This document shows positions 16,727 to 25,008 of a DNA stretch of 64,000 nt, in pieces. The position numbers and the translations under genes were made by a program. The DNA comes from Kitasatospora sp. A2-31 (GTDB lineage: Bacteria > Actinomycetota > Actinomycetes > Streptomycetales > Streptomycetaceae). Position 1 is the stretch's first letter. Each line of letters begins with the position of its first letter. Under the pieces are notes generated by a model. The model was not told the origin of the DNA. It saw only the letters and a list, made by a program, of their open reading frames with translations, and made no database searches. The DNA is taken from contig NZ_JAKNTA010000008.1 of NCBI RefSeq assembly GCF_022288725.1, positions 337,948-401,947 on the forward strand, read 5' to 3'.

Positions 16727-17737
16727 TCAGGGCGCCTCGGCGAGCTGGACGATCATCTTGCCGGTGTTGGCACCGCGGAGCATGCCGAGGAAGGCGTCCA
16801 CCACGTGTTCGAAGCCGCGGACGACGGTCTCGTCCGGGACGACGGCACCCGAGCGCAGGTGGGGGACGAGGAAGTCGTACAGCTGCGGTCGGGCGTCCAG
16901 GTGGTCGCGGACCAGGAACCCCTCCAGCCGCAGGCTCTTGCCGACCACGTCGTAGAGGTTGCGCGGTGCGGCCGGCGGGTCCTGGAGGTGGTTGTACTGG
17001 GCGACGGCGCCGCACCAGGCGATCCGCCCGCGGTCGCGCAGGGCGTCGATCGCGCCTTCGAGGTGGTCGCCGCCCACGTTGTCGAGGTAGACGTCGAGGC
17101 CGCCCGGGGCGGCCTCGCGGAGCCGGTCGGCGATCGGAGCGTCGTGGTAGTCGAAGGCGGCGTCGAAGCCCAGCCGCTCGGTCAGGTGCTCCACCTTGGC
17201 GGCCGAGCCGGCGCTGCCGACGATCCGGCCGGCGCCGAGCAGCCGCGCGAGCTGCCCGGCGGCGGAGCCCACGCCGCCGGCCGCTGCCGAGATGAAGATC
17301 GTCTCGCCGGGCTGGAGACGGGCGATCCGGGTCAGGCCGACCCAGGCGGAGAGGCCGGTACCGCCGAGGACGCTCAGGTGGGCGCTGAGCGGGACGCCTG
17401 CGAAGTCGGGCAGTACGGTCGCCTCCCCGGGACCGACCACGGAGTGGGTGCGCCAGGCCTTGCGGTGGAAGACCAGCGCCCCGAGCGGCAGGGCCGAACC
17501 GCGGGACTCCACCACCCGGCCGAGCGTCCGGCCCTCCAGCGGGGCGTGCAGCGCCCAGCCGCCCTCGTCCATCTCCTCGCGCATGTACGGGTCGACGGAC
17601 TGGTAGACGTTCTCGACCAGGGCCTGACCCTCGGCGAGTGCCGGGACGGGCTCCTCCAGGAAGGCGAAGTCGGCTGCGGTGGGCGCGCCGACCGGGCGGG
17701 AGACCTGGTGGACGACGAGGGCGGTGGGGCGCGACAT
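16727..17737 (-). CDS. NADP-dependent oxidoreductase, MDR superfamily (leukotriene B4 12-hydroxydehydrogenase / CurA-like)
   Basis: 336 residues, start ATG 17737. Medium-chain reductase without zinc ligands: N-terminal GroES-like domain (VYQSVDPYMREEM is the family substrate-site motif) and a Rossmann domain with the dinucleotide signature AAAGGVGSAAGQLARLLGA, followed by VGSAGSAAKVEHLTERLGFDAAFDY and the catalytic-region DVYLDNVGGDHLEGAI. Such enzymes reduce the double bond of enals and enones with NADPH and are usually detoxifying. It is divergent from a LysR regulator with a perfect inverted repeat in the shared region, so LysR control is likely. Confidence 0.92.
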   Translation of the reverse strand: MSRPTALVVHQVSRPVGAPTAADFAFLEEPVPALAEGQALVENVYQSVDPYMREEMDEGGWALHAPLEGRTLGRVVESRGSALPLGALVFHRKAWRTHSVVGPGEATVLPDFAGVPLSAHLSVLGGTGLSAWVGLTRIARLQPGETIFISAAAGGVGSAAGQLARLLGAGRIVGSAGSAAKVEHLTERLGFDAAFDYHDAPIADRLREAAPGGLDVYLDNVGGDHLEGAIDALRDRGRIAWCGAVAQYNHLQDPPAAPRNLYDVVGKSLRLEGFLVRDHLDARPQLYDFLVPHLRSGAVVPDETVVRGFEHVVDAFLGMLRGANTGKMIVQLAEAP

Positions 17738-17896
17738 GGCGGTGACTCCGGGTGGGTGCGGGTGGGGGTGCGGGTGCGGTGGGGGTGCGAGCGGGTGCGA
17801 GCGGGTGCTGCCGTTGCGGGGCGCGGCGCCGGGCCGGCCGGGCGAACGTGATCACCGTAGGGAGGGCGGGGGCCGGCCGGGCAGGGGTGCGCGTCG

Positions 17897-17915
17897 ATGG
17901 AAGAGCCGCTTCCAT
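17897..17915. promoter_or_regulatory. Candidate LysR operator (ATGGAAG-N5-CTTCCAT)
   Basis: A perfect inverted repeat with 7-bp arms and a 5-bp centre lies in the 235-bp region between the divergent reductase and LysR genes. The direct repeat TCGATGG occurs at 17894 and 17924. LysR-type regulators bind such dyads between themselves and their target. Confidence 0.5.
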
Positions 17916-17972
17916 GAACAGCTTCGATGGGCCGGAGTCGGGGCACGCGCGGGCGGCCTCTAGATTCGAGGC

Positions 17973-18905
17973 ATGACCGACCTCGCGCGGGCCGCCGCCG
18001 TCCCCGATCTCGCCCCGCAGGAACTGCGCATCCTGGTCGCCGTCGAGGAGGAACAGGGTTTCACGGCCGCGGCCGCGCGCCTGGCCACCACCCAGTCCGC
18101 CGTCTCGCACGCCGTCCGCGGCTGCGAGCGGAAGCTCGGCGCGGTGCTCTTCGACCGCGGGCGCCACGGCGCACGCCCCACCGAGGCAGGCGCGCGGGCC
18201 GTCGCGTACGCCCGGCGGGTCCTGCGGCTGCTGGAGGCGATGGGGCCGGAGGTGCGCGCGGCCGCCGCGGCCGGCGGCGCCGGGGAGGTCTCCGGCACGC
18301 TGCGCATCGCGGCCTTCCGCAGTGTCGCCGCCCACCTGCTGCCGCCGGTACTGGCCGCGCTGGCGGCCCGTCACCCGAAGCTGACCGCGCAGGTCAGGAT
18401 CGTCCGCGAGGTCGGGCGGGGCACCGCCGGCGAGGTCGCGGACGGTCGCGCCGACCTCGGCCTCGCCACCCTGGACGCGGGCGGCCCGCCGGCCGTCCCC
18501 GGACTGGTCGCGGTCCGCCTCTTCGAGGAGTCCTACGCCCTGGCGCACCCGGACGGCCACCCCGCGCCACGCGGGCTGCCGCTGGTCGACTGGGACGAGA
18601 ACTGCGGCTCCTACACGCGCAGTTGGTGGGACCGTCAGGACTGGATCCCGCCCGCCACCATCGACGTCGAGGACGACACGGTGGCCCTCTCGCTGGTCTC
18701 GCAGGGGCTGGGGATGGCCATCATGCCGCGGACCGCCCTGCTCGGCGCCCCGGCCGGCCTGGCCGTCACCGACCTCGGCCCGCAGCCGCCCAGCCGGTAC
18801 GTCGGGTACGTGACCACACCGGAGCTCGCGGGCACGGCGGCCGTCCGGGCGCTGATCCGCGAACTGCGCTCGGCGACCCTTCCGGAGGGCCTGTCGGCGG
18901 CCTGA
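17973..18905 (+). CDS. LysR-family transcriptional regulator
   Basis: 310 residues from the ATG at 17973. The N-terminal winged helix reads LRILVAVEEEQGFTAAAARL then TTQSAVSHAVRGCERKLGAVLFDRGR, the canonical LysR DNA-binding domain. Residues about 95-300 form the periplasmic-binding-like effector domain (GTLRIAAFRSVAAHLLPPVLAAL). A TAGATT element at 17960-17965, seven bases before the ATG, could be a -10 box, which would make the mRNA leaderless or nearly so. The divergent MDR reductase is the probable target. The effector is unknown. Confidence 0.93.
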   Translation: MTDLARAAAVPDLAPQELRILVAVEEEQGFTAAAARLATTQSAVSHAVRGCERKLGAVLFDRGRHGARPTEAGARAVAYARRVLRLLEAMGPEVRAAAAAGGAGEVSGTLRIAAFRSVAAHLLPPVLAALAARHPKLTAQVRIVREVGRGTAGEVADGRADLGLATLDAGGPPAVPGLVAVRLFEESYALAHPDGHPAPRGLPLVDWDENCGSYTRSWWDRQDWIPPATIDVEDDTVALSLVSQGLGMAIMPRTALLGAPAGLAVTDLGPQPPSRYVGYVTTPELAGTAAVRALIRELRSATLPEGLSAA

Positions 18906-19033
18906 GGCCGCGGCCGGCCGACGGCCTGTCGACGGCCGGCCTCGCCGCCGGGCCCGGGCCGCCGCCGGGGCCGCGCGTGAGCGGTCGGCACGGCGGTCGA
19001 CCGGAGGTGGCGCGCAGGCTGCTGCGCCGCCGC

Positions 19034-19090
19034 GCCGCCGCCCACCACGCCGCCGCCCACCACGCCGCCACCCACCACGCCGCCACCACT
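19034..19090. repeat. 15-bp tandem repeat (GCCGCCGCCCACCAC), about 3.8 copies
   Basis: Contiguous units start at 19034, 19049, 19064 and 19079. They lie between the LysR gene end (18905) and the end of the convergent DNA glycosylase gene (19097). Apparently non-coding. Confidence 0.75.
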
Positions 19091-19096
19091 CAGCCG

Positions 19097-19816
19097 CTAC
19101 TCCTCCGCAGCCGGCTGCTCCACAGCCTCCCGCAGCCGGCGGAACTCGGCCGCCAACCCGTCCAAGGTGTAGTGCGCGTTGAGGCCGCTCGGGTTGGGCA
19201 GGACCCAGACCTCCGTCGACCCGATGCCCTCCGGCTGGCGTCCGATCGCGGCCGTCCGCCGCCCGAACGCCGTGCGGTAGGCGCCGATGCCCAGGACGGC
19301 CAGGACGCGCGGACGCAGCCGCAGCACCCGTTCGGTCAGCGCGGCGCCGCCCTCGCGCAGTTCGTCGGCCGTCAGTTCGTCGGCCTTGGCGGTGGCACGC
19401 GGAGCGACGTTGGTGATGCCGAGGCCGAGGGCCAGCAGCTCGCGCTGCTCGTCCGGGCGCAGCTGGCGGGGGGTGAAGCCGGAGCGGTGCAGCGCGGGCC
19501 AGAACCGGTTCCCGGGGCGGGCGAAGTGGTGACCGGTGGCGCCGGACCAGAGTCCGGGGTTGATGCCGCAGAAGAGCACCCGCAGGCCGGGCGCGACGAC
19601 CTCCGGGATGGTGGTGTCACGGGCGGCCAGCAGCTGCTCGGCCGTCGGCTTCACCACCGCCGGCGTCGCGGACCTCGCCGGCGTCGCGGACCTCGCCGGC
19701 GTCGTGGACCCCGCCGGCGTCGTGGACCTCGCCGACCGGGCCGGCCCCGTGGGCGCGGCCTTCGCCGACTTCGTCGGATGCGGGGACTCGGCGTGCTTCG
19801 CGGGCTTGTCGGTCAC
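19097..19816 (-). CDS. mug: Mug-type G/U mismatch-specific DNA glycosylase
   Basis: 239 residues from the GTG at 19816. The catalytic domain (about residues 65-235) contains the family active-site motif LFCGINPGLWSGATGHHFA, then PGNRFWPALHRSGFT, and the second signature LPNPSGLNAHYT. It excises uracil or ethenocytosine opposite guanine in base-excision repair. The N-terminal 60 residues are an Ala/Thr/Ser/Pro-rich low-complexity tail encoded by an 18-bp tandem repeat. This gene overlaps the 3' end of the upstream PAP2 gene by about 200 bp in another frame on the same strand, so the repeat is read in two frames. A shorter start is unlikely, since the fold already begins close to the PAP2 stop. 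Confidence 0.9.
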   Translation of the reverse strand: MTDKPAKHAESPHPTKSAKAAPTGPARSARSTTPAGSTTPARSATPARSATPAVVKPTAEQLLAARDTTIPEVVAPGLRVLFCGINPGLWSGATGHHFARPGNRFWPALHRSGFTPRQLRPDEQRELLALGLGITNVAPRATAKADELTADELREGGAALTERVLRLRPRVLAVLGIGAYRTAFGRRTAAIGRQPEGIGSTEVWVLPNPSGLNAHYTLDGLAAEFRRLREAVEQPAAEE

Positions 19817-20924
19817 CCGTCCAGTCTGCCCGGCCCGCGCCCGCCGCCGGGGTGCCGGGGGCCGTCCGGGCACCGGATCCGGCCAGGGCGCCGGCTTCGT
19901 CCAGGGCACCGGATCCGGCCGGGGCCCCGCGGCCGGCGGCCCGCAGCCGGGCGTGGCGCCGCTCCCGGAGCCACCGCAGCCCGTACACGACGGCCGCCGC
20001 GTAGGCCCAGCCCGCGAAGATGTCGACGATGAAGTGCTCGGCCCCGTAGACCAGGGTGAACGCCATCGCGAGCGGGTAGGCGACCAGCAGCACCCGCACC
20101 CGGCGCGTCGCCGTCGGCCAGAAGAAGAAGAGCAGCATCGCCGGGTAGGCGGAGTGCAGCGAGGGCATCGCGGCGACGTCGTTGGCGAACCGGCTGCCGT
20201 TCTCGAAGATCGAGCCGGCCCGAGGCAGCCCGCTCTGGGTGAGGACGTCCGACACCACCCGCGTGAGCGCCGGCATGTTCCCCTCCTGGGCGGTGAGCCA
20301 CGGCGGGTCGGCGGGGTACAGCAGGTACGTCGCGAAGCCGGCGAAGGTGAGGGCGAGGTAGGAGGTGAGCAGCCGGCGGAACCGGTCGTGGCGCCGCCGC
20401 CAGAGCACGGCCAGCACCACGAAGACCACGAAGAAGTGCGACAGGTAGACGGTGACCGCCGCGTAGTCGTACCAGCGCGGCGAGCCGGGGGTGTAGAGCC
20501 CGTACTGGAGCCGGACGGTCCAGGTCTCGCCGAAACCGAGCAGTTCGTCGGCGCGCAGCTGCGGCCGCCAGTGCGGTGCCCAGGGAGTGTGCGCGCCGTA
20601 GCCGCGCAGCAGCGAGTACGCCCAGACGGCGGCCATCACGGGGACCCAGTCACGCAGGACGAGCAGGAAGCCGCGCGGCCCGTGACCGCTGTGCACGGCG
20701 GCGGCCAGCAACGCGGCGATGAGCCAGCAGAACACCACGTCGTTGGCGTACGGCAGCCCGTACGCGCGCAGGTACCAGAGCAGTGCGAGGAGGTAGAGCG
20801 GCCACGCCAGCAGCCGGAGCCGGGACAGGGCGCCGGCAGGCGCACCCGGCAGGGGCCGGTTCACCGGACGCAGCCGCCCGGCTCGCTCGGGTGGGAGCGG
20901 CGCCGGGCGGAGCAGTTTGGTCAT
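19617..20924 (-). CDS. PAP2-superfamily membrane phosphatase (Aur1/Ipt1-like)
   Basis: 435 residues from the ATG at 20924, with several membrane helices (WPLYLLALLWYLRAYGLPYANDVVF marks the first in two pieces). Catalytic motifs of PAP2 proteins are AAMPSLHSAYPAML and VYGAEHFIVDIFAGW with the active-site histidines. Members remodel lipid phosphates or transfer inositol phosphate; the exact substrate is not readable. The last ~100 residues are a low-complexity, charged tail including the repeats VHDAGGVHDAGEVRDAGEVRDAG, encoded by an 18-bp tandem repeat that overlaps the start of the mug gene. The real 3' end could therefore have grown by repeat expansion. Confidence 0.88.
   Translation of the reverse strand: MTKLLRPAPLPPERAGRLRPVNRPLPGAPAGALSRLRLLAWPLYLLALLWYLRAYGLPYANDVVFCWLIAALLAAAVHSGHGPRGFLLVLRDWVPVMAAVWAYSLLRGYGAHTPWAPHWRPQLRADELLGFGETWTVRLQYGLYTPGSPRWYDYAAVTVYLSHFFVVFVVLAVLWRRRHDRFRRLLTSYLALTFAGFATYLLYPADPPWLTAQEGNMPALTRVVSDVLTQSGLPRAGSIFENGSRFANDVAAMPSLHSAYPAMLLFFFWPTATRRVRVLLVAYPLAMAFTLVYGAEHFIVDIFAGWAYAAAVVYGLRWLRERRHARLRAAGRGAPAGSGALDEAGALAGSGARTAPGTPAAGAGRADWTGDRQAREARRVPASDEVGEGRAHGAGPVGEVHDAGGVHDAGEVRDAGEVRDAGGGEADGRAAAGRP
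19658..19729. repeat. 18-bp tandem repeat, four copies, read in two frames
   Basis: Four exact-length units of CGCCGGCGTCGCGGACCT (third and fourth with T for C variants) at 19658, 19676, 19694 and 19712. On the minus strand they encode the SATPAR-like repeat of the glycosylase tail and the VRDAGE-like repeat of the PAP2 tail. Confidence 0.9.
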
Positions 20925-21040
20925 GCCGGTCGAAGCTAGCAAGGCATTCTTTGAGGACTCTCTACGCGAACGGCCTGCCGCCCAGCAAAGCCTCAGAAAG
21001 CCGCCGGTCGGCGTAACCGCGGGCCGGGTGGGGGCGGCCG

Positions 21041-21120
21041 GGCCGCGGTGACGCCGACCTGCGGGCGCTGACGCCGACCTGCGGGCGCTGACGCCGACCT
21101 GTGGGCGGTGACGCCGCGGC
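21041..21120. repeat. 20-bp tandem repeat, four copies
   Basis: Units GCGGGCGCTGACGCCGACCT start at 21041, 21061, 21081 and 21101; the outer copies are degenerate. They fill the space between the end of the peptidase gene (21149) and the start of the PAP2 gene (20924), upstream of PAP2 on the coding strand. Confidence 0.85.
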
Positions 21121-21148
21121 TGCGCGGTCACGCCGGCCGGCGCGCGGT

Positions 21149-22267
21149 CTACGCGACGATGCCCAGTTCGTGCGGGGTGTTGTTGAGCCGGCGCCCGCCG
21201 TCCCCGGTCACCGTCACGATGTCCTCGATCCGCACCCCGAACCGCCCCGGGAGGTAGATGCCGGGCTCGATCGAGAAGCACATGCCCGGGACGAGCGGCC
21301 GCTCCTCGCCCTCGACCAGGTACGGGGGTTCATGGGTGGTGATGCCGATGCCGTGACCGGTGCGGTGGATGAAGTACTCGCCGTAGCCGGCCTCGGTGAT
21401 CACCCGGCGGGCGGTGCGGTCGATCTCCTGGCAGCTCACGCCGGGCCGGACGGCCTCGAACGCGGTCTGCTGCGCCCGCCGGACGACGTCGTGGACCTTC
21501 CGGACCTCGTCCGGCACGTCCGCTCCGACGTGCACCGTGCGCGTGGTGTCCGAGCCGTAGCCGTCCTTGAGGCCGCCGAAGTCCAGCACCACGGTGTCGC
21601 CGGGCTCGATGACCCGGTCGCCGGCCTCGTGGTGCGGGTTGGCGCCGTTGGGGCCGGAGCCGACCACGGTGAAGTCGACCTGGCTGTGCCCGTGGCGGAT
21701 GAGCAGCGCGCTGAGGTCGGCGGCCACGTCGGTCTCCCGGCGACCGGCGAACCGGACCTCCAGGATTCCCCGGTACGCGGCGTCGGCGGCGGCGCCGGCC
21801 GCGGCCAGGCGCTCCAGCTCGTCGCCGTCCTTGACGGCGCGCAGCATCGGCAGGGACTCGGTGAGCGAGGTCCAGCGCGTGCCGGCGAGGGCTGCCTGGA
21901 AGCCGAGCAGGTGCATGGCCCAGGCGTTGTCGGAGACGCCGTACCGGCCGCCGGGTTCGAGCAGCGGGACGGCGGCGGCGTACGGGTCCTCGCCGTCGGT
22001 CCAGTCGACCAGCCGGACGGCGGGGGCGCCGGGGGCCTTCTCGGCGTCCGGGCGCTCCAGCCTGGGGACGACCAGGGCGGGCTCGCGCCCGGCGGTGAGG
22101 ACGAGCGCGGTCAGCCGCTCGGTGATCGCGGTGGGCTGGTAGCCGCAGAGGTGGACCAGGTCGGGGCCCGGGGCGACGACCAGGCCGGTGAGCCCGGCGG
22201 CGGTGGCGTCGGCGGTGGCCCGGGCCATCCGGGCGGCGTAGTCCTCGGTGGTGAACGGTCGTGGCAC
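21149..22267 (-). CDS. M24-family Xaa-Pro peptidase (aminopeptidase P-like)
   Basis: 372 residues from a GTG at 22267 preceded by GGGAGA; upstream frame extension looks non-coding. An N-terminal creatinase-like domain (residues 1-130) is followed by the pita-bread metallopeptidase fold. The metal ligands are visible: DTVVLDFGGLKDGYGSDTTRT (two aspartates), the histidine of HRTGHGIGITTHEPP, and glutamates in FSIEPGIYLP and VRIEDIVTVT. It removes N-terminal residues preceding proline using two manganese or similar ions. It sits alone between the PAP2 gene and a non-coding stretch. Confidence 0.94.
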   Translation of the reverse strand: MPRPFTTEDYAARMARATADATAAGLTGLVVAPGPDLVHLCGYQPTAITERLTALVLTAGREPALVVPRLERPDAEKAPGAPAVRLVDWTDGEDPYAAAVPLLEPGGRYGVSDNAWAMHLLGFQAALAGTRWTSLTESLPMLRAVKDGDELERLAAAGAAADAAYRGILEVRFAGRRETDVAADLSALLIRHGHSQVDFTVVGSGPNGANPHHEAGDRVIEPGDTVVLDFGGLKDGYGSDTTRTVHVGADVPDEVRKVHDVVRRAQQTAFEAVRPGVSCQEIDRTARRVITEAGYGEYFIHRTGHGIGITTHEPPYLVEGEERPLVPGMCFSIEPGIYLPGRFGVRIEDIVTVTGDGGRRLNNTPHELGIVA

Positions 22268-22782
22268 GGGTGTCTCCCGCCTTCCTGGATCGGCAGCGTC
22301 TTGCGGTGGGCACTGGCCTCGGACGCCCGGCACCCCGGACCGGCGGCGCACGACGGATCCCACCGCGCGCCGCCGGACGCCGGGGCCGGCGGCCGTCACT
22401 GATGCCCTATCACGCCCGGACCGGGGCGGCGTAGTGCCGGACCGGGTGGGTGTCGGGCCGGTCACCGCTCGCCCGGCCAGGAGGGCGGCGCAGCGTCCGG
22501 CCGGCCGCGGGCGCCGGCTGCGGCCGGCTCGACCTGAGCACCCGGAGGACGGCTCGGCCGGACCCCGGTCCGGCTCCGGAGCCGGCCTCGCCGAGCCTTC
22601 GACCTGCTGTTCGCCGAGACGCAGAAGCGCCCAGGGAACGAGCCGGAGGACGCCGTGGACGTCACCGTGCTCGCCCTGCTCCACGGCGTCCGGCCGGAGC
22701 GCCGCTCTCGGGCCGATTCCCGTCGAGGCACGGATTCGTAAATCGCGGGCGGACTGTCAGTGCCGTGGTTCAGGATGACTGA
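22268..22782. other. 515-bp stretch without an intact gene
   Basis: No complete gene is supported here. A short plus-strand frame from about 22598 to 22741 has strong G/C third positions and reads as plausible protein (FDLLFAETQKRPGNEPEDAV, then DVTVLALLHGVRPE) but has no start codon or ribosome site. It may be the 3' remnant of a decayed gene. The rest holds the upstream region of the Xaa-Pro peptidase and AGGA before the next ATG. Confidence 0.5.
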
Positions 22783-23298
22783 ATGCCATACGAACTTCAG
22801 GCGCTGATCGGCTCGGCGGAGCTGCTAGCGGTGGCCGCCGCCGAGGTGCCGGTCGCCCGTCTCGCCCCGCTGTCGCAGGGGCTGGCCCTGATCCCGGCCA
22901 CCCCCGCGTTCCTGGCCGCACTCGGCTACCAAGTCGGCGGCGGCGAAGGCGCGTCGGGGGAAACGGCCGGGTTCGACTGGCTCCCGGACGGGTCCGGGCG
23001 GCGGCTCGCCGCCTGGTCCAAGGCCGGCCCGATCGCCTGCGTCGAGGCCTGCTTCTTCGGCGGCAGCGGCACCCAGCGCGCCGCCGTCTGGGCCGACGGC
23101 CGTCTCGCCCTCGGCCCTCTCACCAGCGCCGAGTTCGCGCCCTTCCCGCCCGAGGGCAGCCCGATCTCCCGCGCCCTGCGCCACCTCGGCGCCCGTGTGG
23201 AGTCCGCCCGGGCCGACGGGACCCGTGACGTCGACGAGTTCGAGGCCGTCGGCCTCCCGGCCCACCGCAGCACGGCCCGCTGGGCGGCCCTCGCCTGA
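22783..23298 (+). CDS. Hypothetical protein
   Basis: 171 residues from the ATG at 22783, with AGGA about nine bases upstream. I do not recognise the family. The N-terminal 40 residues are hydrophobic and helical (ALIGSAELLAVAAAEVPVARLAPLSQGLALIPATP in parts) without a signal peptide. The middle contains WLPDGSGRRLAAWSKAGPIACVEACFFGGSGTQRAAVW, probably beta-rich. The C-terminus holds ISRALRHLGARV and a DVDEFEAVGL segment. Composition and codon bias match the core chromosome, unlike the accessory block that starts directly downstream. No operon partner is evident. Confidence 0.75.
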   Translation: MPYELQALIGSAELLAVAAAEVPVARLAPLSQGLALIPATPAFLAALGYQVGGGEGASGETAGFDWLPDGSGRRLAAWSKAGPIACVEACFFGGSGTQRAAVWADGRLALGPLTSAEFAPFPPEGSPISRALRHLGARVESARADGTRDVDEFEAVGLPAHRSTARWAALA

Positions 23299-23352
23299 AC
23301 CGCCCCGGCCCTCCCCGGCTTCCCTCTCATCGTTCGGCGTACGTGCAGTGGC

Positions 23353-23373
23353 TGGGTCAACTGCCCTGACCCA
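23353..23373. promoter_or_regulatory. Inverted repeat upstream of the helicase-DarT-ARH operon
   Basis: TGGGTCA (23353-23359) and TGACCCA (23367-23373) form a perfect dyad with a 7-bp centre, about 150 bp before the helicase start and in the only sizeable gap upstream of the operon. It is a candidate repressor operator or early hairpin for the putative defence operon. Inference. Confidence 0.4.
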
Positions 23374-23520
23374 ACGTGTGAACCAGGGGTCGCACGGTGG
23401 AAGCGACACCTTGGCAGAAGCTCCTGGCGGCTGGCTCACGCGGCTGCACCGCCGAATGCGGTCTTCGCGCCGGTGATCGGCGGTCGGGGCACCGCGCAGG
23501 TCCCTCGTTGGAGGCGGCAA

Positions 23521-25008
23521 ATGTCTCTGCCCGCACAATTATCGGAACGTTCGGTGCGTGCAATGCGCGAGAACATCCAACAATCTGTTCGCACTCACGA
23601 CATACTGCTCCCCATGGTGGGGGTTGATCTTCCGGAGCCGCACGGACAGCAGCGCGAGGTCGTCTACCTGACTGCGCAGGGGCATCTGGTGGTGCTGGGC
23701 ACAGCGGGCAGCGGCAAGACGACAATGGCGGTGCATCGGGCCAGGTACCTGGCCGGAGCGCCCGGAATTGGCGGGCCGACGCTCCTGCTCACCTTCAACC
23801 GGGCACTGGTGACGTACCTGAGATCGGTCGGCGCCCGCGCCCCACGTCTAACCGTGGAGAGCTACCACAAGTTCGCGCTGGGCTACCTGAGCTCGGTGAC
23901 TGGCCGCCCGGTCTATGTTTGCAAGATCAAGGAGGCGCTGGTCGAGAAGGCACTGACTGAGGTGCGGGCGACCACGCAGCGGGCGGTGGCCAGCCGGCCG
24001 CTGGCCTTCTTCTTGGACGAGTTGCACTGGATGGCCGGCCACGGGGTGACCGCCGAGGATATCTACCTCAATGGAGTGCCGCGCATTGGCCGTGGCACGC
24101 CTCTGGCCCCGGCCGACCGGGCTGTGGTGTACCAGGTGTACCGCCGGTATCTCGAGCTGCGCGCCACCTCCGGCCTGAGCATGGACTGGGACGACGTGGC
24201 CAGCCATGTGCTGGAACACCTGAAGACCGACGCGCGGGCACGCCGCTACCGGCACATCGTGATCGACGAGGGTCAGGACTTCACCCCGGAGATGATTCGC
24301 TCGTTGGCTGCGGCGATCCCCCAGGACGGGTCGCTGACGTTCTTCGGCGACTATGCGCAGCAGATCTACGGCAGCCGCATGTCTTGGAGATCGCTGGGGC
24401 TGTCGGTATCAAACACGGTCGAGTTCGAGCAGAACTACCGAAACAGCCGTCAGATCGCTCGCCTGGCACAGGCGATGTCTGAGATGTCTCACTTCCGCGA
24501 CGAGGTCGACCTGGTCGCGCCGCGGACGCCGACCGCCGACGGGCCGCCTCCCACGATTGTGACGGCGGTCTCGAAGGCGGAGCAGCTGCGCCTGGCTGCC
24601 GCCTACGCCAACGGTCTGGCCGCAGACCGGCGGGTTGCTGTGTTGATGCGCACCCGCGACCAGGAGACGACACTCAAGCGGTACCTGGATCCCCGGCACC
24701 AGCACTACCGCATCCACCGCGAACTCCAGTCGTGGCCGCAGGGGCCCGGCGTTTTCTACGGCACCTACTCTGCCGCGAAAGGTCTGGAGTTCGACTCAGT
24801 AATCCTGCCACTGTGCGATGCGGAGGAGCTGCCCAAGCCGAGCGAGGTCGCGGCCCACGGCCTGGAGGAGGCGATGGCGCGGGAAGCACGGCAGCTGTAC
24901 GTGGCAGTCACCCGCGCCCGAAGCGAGCTGGTCATCCTGCGTTCCGGCCCGCTCACTCCTCTGATGCCCGACGCGGTGTCAGACCTCTTCCATAGGCTTG
25001 CTTCATGA
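23521..25008 (+). CDS. UvrD/Rep-like superfamily 1 DNA helicase (small, GajB-sized)
   Basis: 495 residues from the ATG at 23521, with an ideal GGAGG at 23510-23514. All SF1 motifs are present: Q-motif/I region with Walker A GTAGSGKTT (about residues 60-68), Ia TLLLTFNRALVTYLRSV, Walker B HIVIDEGQDF, III LTFFGDYAQQIYG, IV FEQNYRNSRQIARLA, V YSAAKGLEFDSVILP and VI LYVAVTRARSELVIL. It should unwind or translocate on DNA using ATP. The small size without UvrD's large 1B/2B insertions resembles helicases of anti-phage systems such as GajB, but no GajA-type nuclease is present. Its stop overlaps the DarT start (ATGA). GC3 is visibly weaker than in neighbouring core genes, suggesting acquisition by transfer. 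Confidence 0.92.
   Translation: MSLPAQLSERSVRAMRENIQQSVRTHDILLPMVGVDLPEPHGQQREVVYLTAQGHLVVLGTAGSGKTTMAVHRARYLAGAPGIGGPTLLLTFNRALVTYLRSVGARAPRLTVESYHKFALGYLSSVTGRPVYVCKIKEALVEKALTEVRATTQRAVASRPLAFFLDELHWMAGHGVTAEDIYLNGVPRIGRGTPLAPADRAVVYQVYRRYLELRATSGLSMDWDDVASHVLEHLKTDARARRYRHIVIDEGQDFTPEMIRSLAAAIPQDGSLTFFGDYAQQIYGSRMSWRSLGLSVSNTVEFEQNYRNSRQIARLAQAMSEMSHFRDEVDLVAPRTPTADGPPPTIVTAVSKAEQLRLAAAYANGLAADRRVAVLMRTRDQETTLKRYLDPRHQHYRIHRELQSWPQGPGVFYGTYSAAKGLEFDSVILPLCDAEELPKPSEVAAHGLEEAMAREARQLYVAVTRARSELVILRSGPLTPLMPDAVSDLFHRLAS

Noticed and set aside
23521..25008. Gabija system (GajB helicase)
   Set aside because: The helicase has GajB-like size, but there is no OLD-type GajA nuclease next to it; the partners are DarT and an ADP-ribosylglycohydrolase.
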